Part shown: one piece after another, positions 50,701 to 62,142 of the stretch
Position numbering within the stretch: position 1 is the stretch's first letter
Layout of the letters: every line of letters begins with the position of its first letter
Assembly (NCBI RefSeq): GCF_000006565.2
Contig: NC_031473.1
Coordinates: 930,001 to 994,000, forward strand
DNA from: Toxoplasma gondii ME49
Taxonomy: Eukaryota > Apicomplexa > Conoidasida > Eucoccidiorida > Sarcocystidae
DNA length: 64,000 nt
Direction of reading: 5' to 3'
Position numbers and translations under genes: made by a program
Notes under the pieces: model-generated
Databases searched by the model: none
Seen by the model: the letters and a program-made list of their open reading frames with translations, nothing else
What the model was told of the DNA's origin: nothing

Positions 50701-52474
50701 AAACCTCGCGCCTTCGCCCCCCCCCCTCCCCCCCAGACTCGCCGCTCCGCCTCTCTATTGCGCGCTGCAGAGCGGAAGAAGGCGAGTCCCCGAGCGAACA
50801 GAAAGAGAGACCAGCGATTGAGTGAGTGGAAAAAAGGAGAAAGCAGAGTGAAGAGTGACCTGACGGAGAGAGAGGCAAGAAGGATATAAGAGTGGACATC
50901 CAGCTGGGAAAACTGGCGAAATGGGCGACCGAGAGATAAGAATCGCTCGAAAAACCAGGAAGGACGGCTGCATGCATCTCAGTTCCCTCGCGCTCCCTAC
51001 CTGCCTTTCCGCCTGTCAGCCCCGCGCCGACTCCCGTGGGGGGGCCTTGCTTGGCTCTCAGCCAGTACGCCCAGCAAATAAAGAAGGCGCAGAGTTCCCT
51101 GTCGTCCATGAATCCTGTGATGACTTTCGCAGCTTCGTCGTACAGCCACACTCCCTGAGCTCCAACGCCCCGCGTTAACTCGCTGCGCATGCGGAGACAG
51201 GGGACGGGCAGACTCTGTTGTCTCTCGAGCGGCGCATGCGTCACATGGGCCGCTCGCGCCCCGCGCTCCTCCCGTTCACTCCGCATTTGCTCCTCAGTGC
51301 CCGCCGCGAGGAAAGGTACCTCTCTCTCGTCGCCCCGCGAGGTGCCGCCGCTGCATGCGCCGGCTCGGGAACCGAGGCTCGGTGACGGCGCCTTTGAGGG
51401 TCCTGTCTCCGTTGGGGAGAAGGAGGCAAGCGAGGCTGCACCCGCAAAGGCGGCGGCGCCGAGCGTCGCCGGCGGAGGTGCAGCAGCAGAGGAAGGGCGC
51501 GACGCAGATTCTCTCTTTGAGTGGAAGGAGGATCGCGCAGAGTAGCATCCCGAGCTCGAGGCGTCACTCGACGAAGGTGGCGAGAGCGGCGAAGCCTCAG
51601 CGCATGCGGGGAGAGAGTCGTCCGCCGCAGGCGCAGGCGAGGACGGGCGCGCGCGACGAGAAACCGGAGGAAACGGAGAGCACGAGAATGGTTTGTAAAA
51701 GAACTCCTTCAGTGCCTGTCGCGAGGAAGAGACGGAAGAGACAGAAGAGACAGACAGCGAAAGAGGACGATAGAGACAGAGAGAGCGACGCAGATAACGG
51801 GAGGGAGAAACACGGTACGAAAGAAAGCTGTACAACGACTGAAGCAAACAAGCCAGATGGGGGGAAAGCAGAGAAACGCCTCCTAGGCAGACGGCTGATG
51901 TCTTCCCGTTTGCTGAAAGCACCGAACTATGGATCTCGCCATAAACACACAAAAAACGGAGAAAGCCAAGAGGAGAGAGGTAGCCTCTTCTGCGGGGCCA
52001 TGCTGCGTAGTAGGCACATGGAGAGGCTTGCACGGTGAGAAGCAGGCGCGAGCAAGACAAGTCAGGCGCTTTCGCCGCTCGTTGAAGACACAGAAGAGAT
52101 GATACGAGCTTTTTCAGAGTCCAGGAGAAAGACGAAAAGCGGAGACCGAAGAGAGGCAGCGAACAACGTTCAGGTTGCACACGGAAGTCGGGCCTGCGTA
52201 CCTGGAGTGCAGTGGAGACAAAGAGGCGATGATCAATGACGAGCAACTTTGAAAGGCAGGGTGTGACGTCGACGACTTCGTTGTGGGAGAAGAACTGGAC
52301 GACATGCTGGAAGAGAAGATTCGGGGAGACTGAGCTCACTGTCGCGCCTTCTCTGTTTGTTGCTCTACTTGTATGTGCTTGGCGGTCCGAGACCGGCGTA
52401 CTCGTTCCGCTGTACGCCCGGCCGCCGTCGCCTCCCTGGTCCGCGGAGTAGTAGACTTCTTCTCTGCGCGACAT
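44731..52474 (-). CDS. AMPK gamma (SNF4-like) regulatory subunit with four CBS motifs and large insertions (906 aa)
   Basis: The gamma subunit binds adenine nucleotides and sets AMP-activated kinase activity. Ten exons, all in phase: 52202-52474, 51001-51715, 49881-50303, 49412-49496, 48741-48831, 47859-48018, 47087-47163, 46453-46821, 45768-45856, 44731-45169. CBS1: VVQFFSHNEVVDV and the ALKEFF block, then VWLYDEAAKVITGFMDD after an insert of about 170 residues. CBS2: QQWR, VLYIEPNRPPLEALLLQL and NDERQVPMIVITLRALL, after a Ser/Glu-rich insert. CBS3: LRVGTYENLVTVDSEESI, ISAVPVVNARG and SVDLELPVGDAI. CBS4: SVSLKDALLRVL, YRRVIFLDHE and CGIVTASDLAEFLV, then a disordered tail. Exon 47087-47163 is the least certain. 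The subunit is about 2-3 times the usual length of 330 residues. Several nucleotide-contact positions of the mammalian protein (the His-Arg pairs of HRLPVID and HRLVVVD) are changed. Start ATG context AAGATGTCG. Confidence 0.87.
45553..45624. repeat. (ATCTAT)n / (TA)n compound microsatellite
   Basis: About seven ATCTAT-type units followed by ATCTATCTAT and then (TA)n lie in the intron between the last two exons of the AMPK gamma gene. The length is likely to vary between strains. Confidence 0.95.
46981..47004. repeat. (AT)n microsatellite
   Basis: An uninterrupted TA dinucleotide run of about 22 bases lies in the AMPK gamma intron between exons 47087-47163 and 46453-46821. Confidence 0.95.
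47495..47562. repeat. Pair of (AT)n microsatellites
   Basis: Two AT runs, at about 47496-47513 and 47540-47559, are separated by an imperfect CATATAC-rich spacer. They lie in an AMPK gamma intron, next to a longer stretch rich in CACATAC units (47420-47490). Confidence 0.9.
50709..50735. repeat. Poly-C tract in AMPK gamma intron
   Basis: A C-run of about 19 bases broken by a single T, read as poly-G in the sense direction of the gene, lies in the intron between exons 51001-51715 and 49881-50303. Confidence 0.85.
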
Positions 52475-53874
52475 CTTTGGGATACAGACACGTCGCTCCG
52501 GAGAAACGCGGACTCTACCTTCAGCAAACGATCTGGAAAAGAGGTCACAGGAAAAGCAGGAGACGAAAGACGAGAGGAAGACGAGATCACCAAGATAGGA
52601 GAAACGAGAGAGAAACGAGAGAGAAACGAGGCGGACTCTTGGCTAGGGTCTCAGCAGCATGACGACGGCAAGTTCGCGAGGGGCGCGCATGCGCCTAAAA
52701 CCACATTTTCAATCGGTCAGGAGGCAGAGCTGCCAGGACGAAGCGCGGAAAAGCACGGTGAGGGTGCGCTTACAGGAAAAAGCAAAGGGCAGAAACTAGC
52801 GGATAAACGTACAGCGGCGAGACGGAGACCGGACGGAGACTGGGGAGAAGCCGAAGCCCCGAAGCAGGCAAAGCTCACTGGCAGCTCTCCCGCACTGACA
52901 CCGTGTGCTCATGGAGGCGCTGAACCGGGTCGAGGGAAGCGACTTTCCAAAAAAAGGTAGAAGCCACCGGCGAGACGCACGCACGGAGTTGATGGAAGCC
53001 ACAAGGGGACAAGGGGACGACAGGCGACAGGCTGCGTGGAGAGGGAAACAAGACAGCTGGAGAAAGAAAGACGGCATCAGTGAGACAGAGACAAACTGAA
53101 AGCTCGCGTCTGGCAGAGACGAGGACAACGCCAAGTCGGCGGAGCAGGGTCTCTCGAACACGCACTTTCTGGACAGATTCTGTGAGTCAGACCCCACGCC
53201 AGAACACCCGAACACCGAAGGGAATTGCCTGCGTTCAGGAAAGCAAGACACGAAGAGGAAAGCGAAACGAACACCGTCCGAGCACAGAAAAAAGAAAAAA
53301 GCAACACAGAGCAACTGCCACAAGGGCTGCGTGGAGTGGTCGATAGTCCGCCGTCTCCGGATGTCGAGCCGCGTTTCCACGTGCAAAGATATGTCCCTGC
53401 CATCCACAATTGCACCTGCCTTTTCACAGAGGAAATCGAACTGCGCGAACTGGTTTCTACAGCTCAAGAATCCCGTAAAAGAAAGACAGGGAAGCGTCCG
53501 TTCGCAGCTTCCACGTTACAAGCAAGAAAAGTTGCTGCCGACATGCAGTTTCCTGAGTCCGGGCGGACAGCGGGGAGAGCATGTATTCGTGCAGATGCCG
53601 GGAAATGAGGATTTTAAGAACGAATTATTCATTCGCGAGCGCAAGGTTCTGCGAAAACCGGTTCATTTCAATGAAATGTGGGCACACGCCCGAAATTTTC
53701 GGTGGATTCTCACCGCCCTGGCCTGGGGTCAACTTCAAAGCGCACCGCTGAGGTGTGCAATGCGGACTCGTCAACTATTTCAACGGTCAAGCTCAGGGGC
53801 GCGCTAGGAAAGACGTTTTCTCTGAAGACAGATCCTCGGACCGCTTGCTAGCTCTTCCCTGTCAAATCTGTGTG
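52475..53874. other. Divergent promoter region between AMPK gamma and a plus-strand gene
   Basis: The region has strong purine bias on the plus strand (GAGACGAAAG-like runs near 52550-52630). Open frames on both strands overlap and look like composition artefacts. A plus-strand frame at 53225-53608 (IELRELVSTAQES) might be a 5' exon of the following gene, but no splice chain was fixed. Confidence 0.4.
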
Positions 53875-54363
53875 ATGGTTTTAAAAGTCCAAGGACGATG
53901 TAGAAAAGGCACGCGTGAAGTCCGGTACTTAGAGCAGGAAAAACGGCGTCGATCACCGAGCTCCTTGTGGTGGGTACAGCCGAAGCCAGACAACCGTCGA
54001 CCTGCCGAGGTCTGTTTACGACGTGGGAGAAGACCTCTCGTGGAATGTTTGTTCGAATCTGAGAACGAAAATGGCTTCTATTATCTCCTACGTAACGCAG
54101 GGTGGTCGGGTCTGGTTAGCACAGCCAATTCAGGACCCTTCGAAACACTCAAAGCTGCACGCGAGGCTCTTTGTGAAAACTTTGTAAAACGTTTCAGCCT
54201 TTTTCTGGAAAAGAGAAGGGAAGAGACGTCTTCAGGGGCGAAATGGCACCTCGCCGTACCCCCTTTAGCCATTCACGCTCACACGGCTCTGCGGCGGTTG
54301 AATGTGCTTGAAGAAACGGCCACCGAACCGCGCGCCGTGATCCAGATAAAAACAGCAGCTTGA
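53875..54363 (+). CDS. Hypothetical protein with WGR-like C-terminal block
   Basis: The first ATG of the frame is at 53875 (MVLKVQGR), giving 162 residues. The frame is open a further 40 codons upstream from a possible acceptor (GCTGAG at 53752), so a 5' exon is possible. The segment with FYYLLRNAGWSG, GPFETLKAAREALC and FVKRFSLFLEK resembles the WGR fold, in which an aromatic strand, a Gly-rich WGR-like turn and a helix ending in a Phe-Lys-Phe pattern bind DNA ends or partner domains in PARPs. The WGR tripeptide itself is not conserved, so the assignment is weak. Otherwise the protein is basic. Confidence 0.38.
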   Translation: MVLKVQGRCRKGTREVRYLEQEKRRRSPSSLWWVQPKPDNRRPAEVCLRRGRRPLVECLFESENENGFYYLLRNAGWSGLVSTANSGPFETLKAAREALCENFVKRFSLFLEKRREETSSGAKWHLAVPPLAIHAHTALRRLNVLEETATEPRAVIQIKTAA

Positions 54364-55544
54364 GAATCTACCGCAGATTGAAAACAGGCACACATTTGAT
54401 TCTGCTTCGAAAACAGTTACGCTATTTGAAGCTGTGGAGATTGACCCTCTTTAGATACGTTTCAAGCCACCCTAAGGCGCATGAAACGCCGAACTTCTGA
54501 CCTGTAGTACGTGAGGGGAGGCGCCCTTTATGCTTGACGAAACAAGCAGTAAGGCCATTTATTAATGAAATTCAGGCTTTCTCGACCACAAGCAATGATG
54601 CTTGGAGCCAAAAAAACGATGTGTTGGACCACAAGCACCAGGTGCAGCTACTGTAACTGCAGCGCCTACAGAGCGAAGCGACTCACAGTCTTGATGTGAG
54701 ATGTCGCCGACGATTCAAGTCGAGATCAAGTCCACTTATCGCCTGCTTCGAATACTGGTGATCCTCTGTAGTGCTGCTTCGAGGGACTTCATTTTGGTCG
54801 TGTTGGACCTCGATGGACGGAGTGTGTGGAATCAACGCTATGGTCACAAAAGAAGCGACAGCCTCTGAAACCCTCAATACAAGGCTCGACAGCATACGAT
54901 TAATAGTTTTGACAACTGGCTGATGTGCCTGTCATGGACGCTATGGGCTATGCTCCCTTTTGTACAGCATAAAGCTTCAACATTTGGAAATCGTGCGCGC
55001 CAGTCGGCTTGCCTACCACGCGATAGTGTAGAGAGAGCCTTTGAACACACAGTTGCAGGCCTTTTTCTCCCTGATTCCAATTTAAGCACAGAGCCAGGCC
55101 GTTGGAACCTTCGTTTAAACACTCCCATCATTCGATCAAATTCTCTACTGGCAAAAGCGTATGCATGCGTCCTCCAGCCTGACTACTGACCAGGCAGTAA
55201 GGACTACACGGGAGACAGCGTGAATGTTGGCAAGTCGTTTGGATAGCCTATGAATAATCCATGAAGCGCTCAGCAGGGTACGTGCTCACCAAGTGTTGAG
55301 GAGGAACCGAGATTGATGGGATAAATTTTCCAGTGCGAAAATGCCTGTCATTGTGCTCGCTGGACCTGTCTGCACAAGGACCCAGGTGCTCTGTCACTTT
55401 CTGCGATCCTTCCAAACTGATGTACAAAGAGACGGCATGCCTATGTGACTCGTCTGCATACGGAATAGACATGCATGTATACGGGTAGGTCACCCGAACG
55501 AATTCTCTAGGGTATACCTGTCCAAATTACTCCGGCATGTGCGA
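54364..55544. other. Convergent intergenic region
   Basis: This lies between the 3' ends of the WGR-like gene (plus) and the secreted acidic protein gene (minus). No coding features, RNA genes or repeats were recognised. Confidence 0.5.
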
Positions 55545-58500
55545 CTACCGAACAAGCTTCGACAAACACCGCTCCAGAGTTTCAGTTGACCTCTCAGAGA
55601 GACCAATTTTCATAGCAAAAGCCCGCCAGGGTGTATTCTCTGTTGCCATCATGCCTCGGATTTCCGCTTCCTTCACTCCCGCATCCTTCAGCTTATCAGA
55701 CAGTTCTTTGAATGCCAGGGCGTCTTTGATAGTCACCTTCATGTACGGTCCAAGAATCCGTCGGAGATCTTCCAGAGTTTTTGCTTTCATGAGCTCGGCA
55801 AGGTTCTCAGATTTCAAAAACTTGTCGATGTCTGACTCGGTTCTATCGGAGGTGGCCTCTGATTCAGCCATCTGCGAGTTGGACCCGTCCGTTTTTTCGT
55901 CGGTTTCTCCTTCCCCTGTGTTCTGGCCTGCTTCGTCAGATGGGCCGTTGTCTTTTGTCTCTCTCTCCTCCGCAGGCTCTGGCTCCTTGCCGTTCACTGT
56001 TCCCCTCGAGGAAGATCCGTGTTTGTTATGTCTTGGAAGAAAATCATCTGAAGAACCCTCCTTGTCTGCAGTTTCATTGGATTCTCTCTGTCCTCTCCCA
56101 GACTTTTTCTCTCCCAGTTCTGCAATTCCATCCCTGCGTTTTCTTCGGGAGTTTGCGTCGATCTGGGACATCCTCCCTCCAACGGTATTCGTGGACTCGT
56201 CTGCTTGGCCGCCAGTCTGCTCAGACGGCCTTCTTGACGCAGAGGTCGTTTGCTCTGCTATCTCATCTTCCTGGCCATCAGATTCTTGAAATCCTTGTAC
56301 CCGATGTGTGGATGCATGCTCTAGGTGACTCCCTGGCGCTAAAAACACGTTCTTCGTCTCGTTGCCGTTGTCGAGAAGGTGCTCTGTATGAAGAAAGTCG
56401 CCTGCCGGCTTCGTATTAGATACCTCTGGCGGAGCCGTGGAAAGAAAAGTCTTGTTTCCGGAAGCGGACGAGTCATTCGTTTCCAAAGCAAGGTCTTGCT
56501 TGTCCGTCCGGAGACCATCCACCATTGACACTTTGTCGCTGGAATCCTTTCCGTGGTCATTTGGATTAGGATCAAGCCTGTCAATAGGCATCACTTCTGC
56601 TGCCGACTTGCGGATTTCGATCGCTTCCTTCATCTCAACTGTTGGAGACCTGAGCTGCACGTGGGGCGTCTCTGCGTCAGAGCCGGAGAGAATCTCCATT
56701 GGACTTCCTCTTGCATGCTCGTCTGGCTCTGGTCCAGATTCAAGGACTTCCTGAGAAGCCGATGCCAATATGTTCGGGTCACCCGGAACGACCGTCAGAT
56801 CGTCCGACGAACCATCAAGGGAAACTCTGGTTTCCAATGCACTTCCATGGTTCTCTTCGTTTAAGTATCCCGTCGCTTCGTTCCCGTTATCTGAGGCAGA
56901 AGTCGTGTTATTCTCCGGTAACTCATGGCGTGGTATCGAAGGGGTTCCAGTGAGAAAATGTGTATGATCTGGCTCTTTGTGTGTCGTCTGTTCTTTCACG
57001 GACTGGCCGTCCTCGTTGCTAACTGTATCCGGTGTTGTTAACTGCAGGTCCGCTGCGTCCAAGGCGTTTCCGTGATCCTCAACAACCATGGCAGTGAGGC
57101 TTTCGTCTTGCTCTTGCGAAACGGTGAACTGGTCTTCCACTGAGGCAGGAGGAAGAGAAGTCGCCGCTGCCACATCCGCCTCCCCACGTACATTGCCTCC
57201 GAGAGCCAGACTGTTTTCTTCTGCTTCACCCCTTCCAGGCTCGCGGTTGCTATTGGACGTATGGGAGACGAATCGCTCCTTCGGCGTCTCTGCTCCGTCT
57301 GCGCTACTGTAGGCAGTGCTGCGCGAATGTTCCTGTCCATTTTGTGAAGACAACTGCTCAGATAAAACGGGATCCGTAGACACATTGTTCTCGGTGACAG
57401 TCGGGGGATACCCTCCACCTGTGCGTGTCTCCGTAGACACTCGAGCCGACTCTATGGGAATGTCCTCTGTTTTAGCTCTCTCATCTGCCACATCCTGGTG
57501 TTGTGTGCCTTCCTCGCCTCCATGATGGTCTTCCTCCTCACTTTTTCCGTCTACTTTTAGTGGAGGCGCGCTGCTACCAGAATCAAAGTCCTCGATGAAA
57601 TCCTCCTTCTTCTCATCTGTCAAGCCATCTTGCTCCTCCTTCCCCGTTCCTGGCTCTTCCTCCAGCTTATCGGCGGCCCTTGTCTCGTCGTCACCATTTT
57701 GCTTCACCTGAGCTTCAGCGGCAGCTTCCTCGTTTTGCTCCACCGAGCTCCCAGCCTCGTCTCCCTGTCGGGTGCTGCTTTCCTCAGAGCGTTCGTTGTC
57801 TGATCTTTTCTCTAGCAGCCAGGTCTCTCCATTTTTTTCGGTGAACGAAATAACCGCCCCTTGAGTATTCACGGGGACGCTGCTCGCGCTGAACGAGTTT
57901 ACAGCATTTTCAAGAGCAGAAACGGCAGAGCTCGGCTGGGAAGGCAGCGCAGCCGCAGCGAAATTGTGAATTGGCCGAGTGACGCTGCTCGACTGAGTAC
58001 GTGCGAGATGTGAGATCACTTCTTGCTCTTCTGTTACAGTGGACAGGCTGTTTGCTGCAGCAGAGAAGGCAGGATTGTTGTCGTCTGGAGTCGACTCCAC
58101 TTCGGAATTTATCAAAGAGACAGGGGGGATGACTGTCGTCACGTTTTGGTCTACCACCGGTTCCGCTTGAGGGGCGCTGCTTGCGAGGACATTTGCAGAC
58201 TCGGAGATGGTGGAGTTTCGTTGAGTAGAAACATACTGCAGGGGATTGGGAGATGGAACCACCAACTCGGGGGGTATCCCGACATCTGTGGTGGGGTTAT
58301 GCGATTCGGTAGTTTCTGTTGCATTGAAAAGAGGAGAGGTACCACCTTGACTGTCGCTATCTTCGTGACCCGGAGACAGTTCCTGTGTTGCCGAAAAGGA
58401 GTGATCGGCATTTTGTATCTGCGGAAGTTCAGGGAACCGTGTTGGAGGTGTGAATGTGTCGGCAGAAACAGGGTTCCGCTCCGTTGCAGTGCAGATTTCC

Positions 58501-59945
58501 GCTAACGTGAACATTTTTAACTCGTCACCTAGCTGCAGCAACTGGTTCCCGATTGTTTTGGAGCTTTCGGCTGAGTCTGGAGGACCCGAGCTTTCATTAT
58601 GAGTGGCACTGGTTGACAAAATGTCACCCACTTCACGTACACTACGTTCTAAGTCCGCCCAGGCCCTGAACACATCCTGTACAGGGAACAAATGCACACA
58701 GCCGACACTCGCACAAAACCAGATTCGGGACAAAACCGACAAGTCTCAGTCTCCTGGTGCTGAAACTCGTACATTGAGCAGCCCCACGAGATACTCCGCT
58801 TCTTTCCGCCATAATTTCGGACTGCTGCATGACGTACTCGACTGCAAATTGCACCGTGCTAATCCCAGTGCAACTGGAAAAAGCAATCAGAAAGCAGAAA
58901 AAGCAATGATGCAAAAACTGACAGAGATGGGGACGCAGAGGCCGGTCGAGTGAAGTGAGGGAAAAGAGGTTAGCACAGCAACAAGTTGTGAACGGTGTGG
59001 GACACTTCAGAGGACAAGTGACAAGGGTAAGAAGTTGTCTGGTGAAGACGGAATTCGAAGCAAGTCTCGGCATCGCGGTGGAGCTGACACAGTTGTTGCG
59101 AACCCGTGAACAGGAGCCGCAGTGACACTGAGACCGCAAGTAGTTTCACCGAAGGGCATCGAAAGACAAAGACATTCAAATTGGCACGGAGTCTGGAAGA
59201 GGAAAAGGGTTAAGAGTGGAGCAAAACGGACAGTTTAGATGTTTGCGTTCTCTGCCATCCAATCGTTACCTCGGTGCTTGTGATTCCTTACTTCTAGTTT
59301 ATTAATAGCTTGCACGATATGGTCCGTCGCCTTCGCCAGTCTTTGCATATCCATATCTTCACCCACGTCACTCTTGGCTACGTTGTTGAGAGCCTCGGTC
59401 GCCCAGACAACACTGCTTAATACACCGGGAGTGGTGATTACAGATTCTTCATTCTGTTCGAGGAGGCGAAGTGTCAAGGAGAATCCGACGGCAGCGGCTA
59501 GAAGAGCTTCTTGGCGATTTTGCGGGGCACCTTTTTCAGCGGGAGAGCGATTGTCGTCAAAGCTGAATCCTTCCAAGCTAGAAGATACGCCTGTCTTGTC
59601 TGCTGCACGACTATTCTCAGTGGACCTTCCTTTTCCTTGCTCAGGAGCTGGATCGCTCGCATTCGTTGCCGGCGACGCAGAGTCATCAGAATCATCAGGA
59701 GATGATTCAGCCAGACTGAAGAGCTTCCCTTTCTTCCTGAACCCTGTACGGATGCCTGCCCAGCCAGTGCCGCCACTTTTCCTTTGTACTTTGTTGTCAG
59801 ATGCTTTCACAGAAAACCCTTCAGAAGCAAACAAGGCTGCCGAGACAATTGTGTAGGGTGCAGGCAAGCCCGTCATGCAGAGTAGCGCAAGCGCCGCAGA
59901 AACCAACAGGCAGGCCTTCTGCCCTCCTACCTTCATAGCTGCCAT
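55545..59945 (-). CDS. Secreted acidic, largely disordered protein (about 1,302 aa), possible dense-granule-type effector
   Basis: Three exons in phase: 59270-59945 (donor CACCGAG|GTAACG, phase 1), 58773-58873 (acceptor TTTTTCCAG, donor CTCAAT|GTACGA, phase 0) and 55545-58676 (acceptor CCTGTACAG). Reading exon 1 through gives a stop 12 codons past the donor. The N terminus is a typical signal peptide (ACLLVSAALALLCMTGL). A helical stretch follows in exon 1 (LSSVVWATEALNNV), continuing across exons 2 and 3 (EYLVGLLNDVFRAWADLE). Then come about 800 residues rich in Glu, Asp, Ser, Thr and Asn. A basic cluster (SRRKRRDG, near residue 1100) could be a nuclear localisation signal. The C-terminal 100 residues look folded and helical (LEDLRRILGPYMKV). 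No membrane segment is visible after the signal. Signal peptide plus disorder plus a nuclear-type signal is the build of several exported coccidian effectors, but no RRLxE/D-type cleavage motif was found. Family not identified. Confidence 0.8.
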
Positions 59946-62142
59946 TGCTCCCAGCTGGCAGGAAATACAATTCTCTCCCTACCAGGGAAGAGAAATCTTG
60001 AACACACTCGTTCAGACTATATCCTCAAACATGTGTATGTGCGTAGGTATGGGTATGCATATCAATTTGAGCGTAGCGCTGACAAATCGCTAACGCAAGT
60101 GGTATTTCAAACCTGCTATTTCCCCGAGGAAAATCTCCCAAATTTACGAAAGAGCAAAAATACCAACGCCAAGAAGTCATACACCTTTGAGTGGCAGGGA
60201 GCACGAGAAGCCATTCGAGCAGTTGCTACATGTGTAGGTACCTCCCGAAGTCTCCCTGTACAATATTGGCATACAACCGGGGGTGTGTTCTTCTCGTCCT
60301 AGTCGAGATTCACGATTCAACCACGCATATAGACGATTCAGAAAAAAAACACGCACAGCGGTTCCGCATGTAATGCTTTTTGGCAAGCCGGAGAATGGTC
60401 GGCTGCTCCGAGGCAATTGCCATTGGTGTCCCGCGAAAAAATCAAGGCGAGAGCGAACGCAAACTTTGCGTCTGTTTTTGTACCGTCGTTGCCGAACGAC
60501 AAGAGCGTGACGATATCTTACTCATCACAGCCGTGATTACGCGATCATCGGTCCAGCTATCAATCGTGTGAAACAGCAGCTCCGGGCAGCAAAAAAGCTG
60601 CAGAATGTGTGTGGCGCGCGACTCGCGATAGAATAGTGACTCCCTTGTCACGCACAGCTTACCTGTCGTCTAGCGCGGACCGATTTTGGCAGACAAAGGT
60701 GGGACATAAGCCTGGTATTTTCTCACCCATTTTCCTGTGCCTCTTCTAGCTAGAGAAAACTTCCACGACGGAGCACATACTTGGGTCTACAAGTATCACC
60801 AAGATAAACCCATTGTGTACAAGCGTATATACCACATCCTCCATAGCTATTAAGGGGACAGGAGACAAACTTTTATCGGTTTTCGTGATTCAGATGTCAT
60901 GTGTGCACTGGCTCTATCCACTTGTTGACGTGTAATGTCTCCGAACGTTTCCGCGACATATTCTCTGCTTGGTTAAAACAGTTCTCTATTCTGCTAGAAT
61001 ATCAATCTCTAACCAGTTCATTGCATAAGGCCAAACGAATCCCTTGTATGGTGCGACTTCCCATCACGCGTTGGGGCTCCAGATTCTAAACTGGCACACG
61101 ACGCTGCTGCGTATTCGTTTCCTGGTGCAGTACTACTGATGATTACATAACTTGCCAACAAACCAGTTTCTTAATCATTCACGCTAGTACTCAAGGTACG
61201 GTCCCTGGAACGAAATATACGATCGGACTGCCAGCTTTTCTCGAACAAAGCACCTGTCGTGGCGTTCGATTCATGTATCAATATCTCGTATCACTGTCAA
61301 AAAGAGCGGGTCGATTTCATCAAAATGCATAGCTGGGTCACATGAAGTGCACAAGCAGTAGCTACGCGGGATCTACAGCAATTCCGTATGCCACCTGCAC
61401 CGTCCACGGCTTGTGAAATTGCATTTCGGTCTGTGCTCGCTAACCACAGTGACTCCTTTTTTTGAAAGGCGAGTTCATGAGCATCAGGTGTCCCGCCAAT
61501 GCTACGTTCCCGACAGCTGGGAGCAGTCTGAGATGAACCTTGTGTCCGAGGGTCGAAGAAGATCCACTGTACTGGGGCCCCAAAAGTGCTAACGTCTCTG
61601 TCAGCTGCTCCTTCTGGATAGTTCTCTGTTTCTTAGCATTCTTGTACACCCGACCTGGTCTACCAACGGGTCAGCATACACAATTAACGCGTTAAACAAA
61701 AAATTAACGCCCTGGAAGTGTCCGCCTCGGGCGCTGACGGAAGAGCATGCCAGGATAAAAAAACCGACCACGCGGTGTCCAACATGCAGAAACCACTGCG
61801 ACGGGATGTCGACCACGCCGCCTGCAGTTCCGCGCCTCCTGACATACCGAAACACTTCATTTAAAGACTGTGCCTAACAATTTTGACATGTCACAGGTCC
61901 CTCACAGGTCACCGACAAACTATTTTCACCCAGTCAGCCCAGAAGAGGAAACTGGAAGATGCCAAACCTGGGGGAAAGCATCTAGCAGCCAATCAGACGT
62001 TCACTTTGTGGCACATTCCTGGCGCAGCCCCCGACCTAAAAGGTACCTGACACTCAGTCGAATAACCGGTGTAAATGAGTCGCGTTCAATTTCCGTTAGG
62101 ACGGCCAAAATGGTTAGGAACGGTCACTTGGTTCATCTTGTT
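59946..62142. other. Intergenic region: upstream of the secreted acidic gene, downstream of the CAP gene
   Basis: It holds the promoter of the gene starting at 59945 and the 3' flank of the CAP gene. Minus-strand frames at 61440-61649 and 61601-61855 are open but lack splice or family support. A (GTATGG/TATGCAT)-like stretch near 60040-60060 is not extended. Confidence 0.5.

Noticed and set aside
49443..52038. Plus-strand open frames of 203 and 227 codons, rich in Arg/Lys/Glu
   Set aside because: They are products of the GA-rich strand opposite AMPK gamma exons and introns, with no family features.
55537..56289. 250-codon open frame on the plus strand
   Set aside because: Antisense to the last exon of the secreted acidic protein. 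The Ser/Phe/Leu-rich sequence mirrors the Glu/Asp/Ser codons of the real frame.
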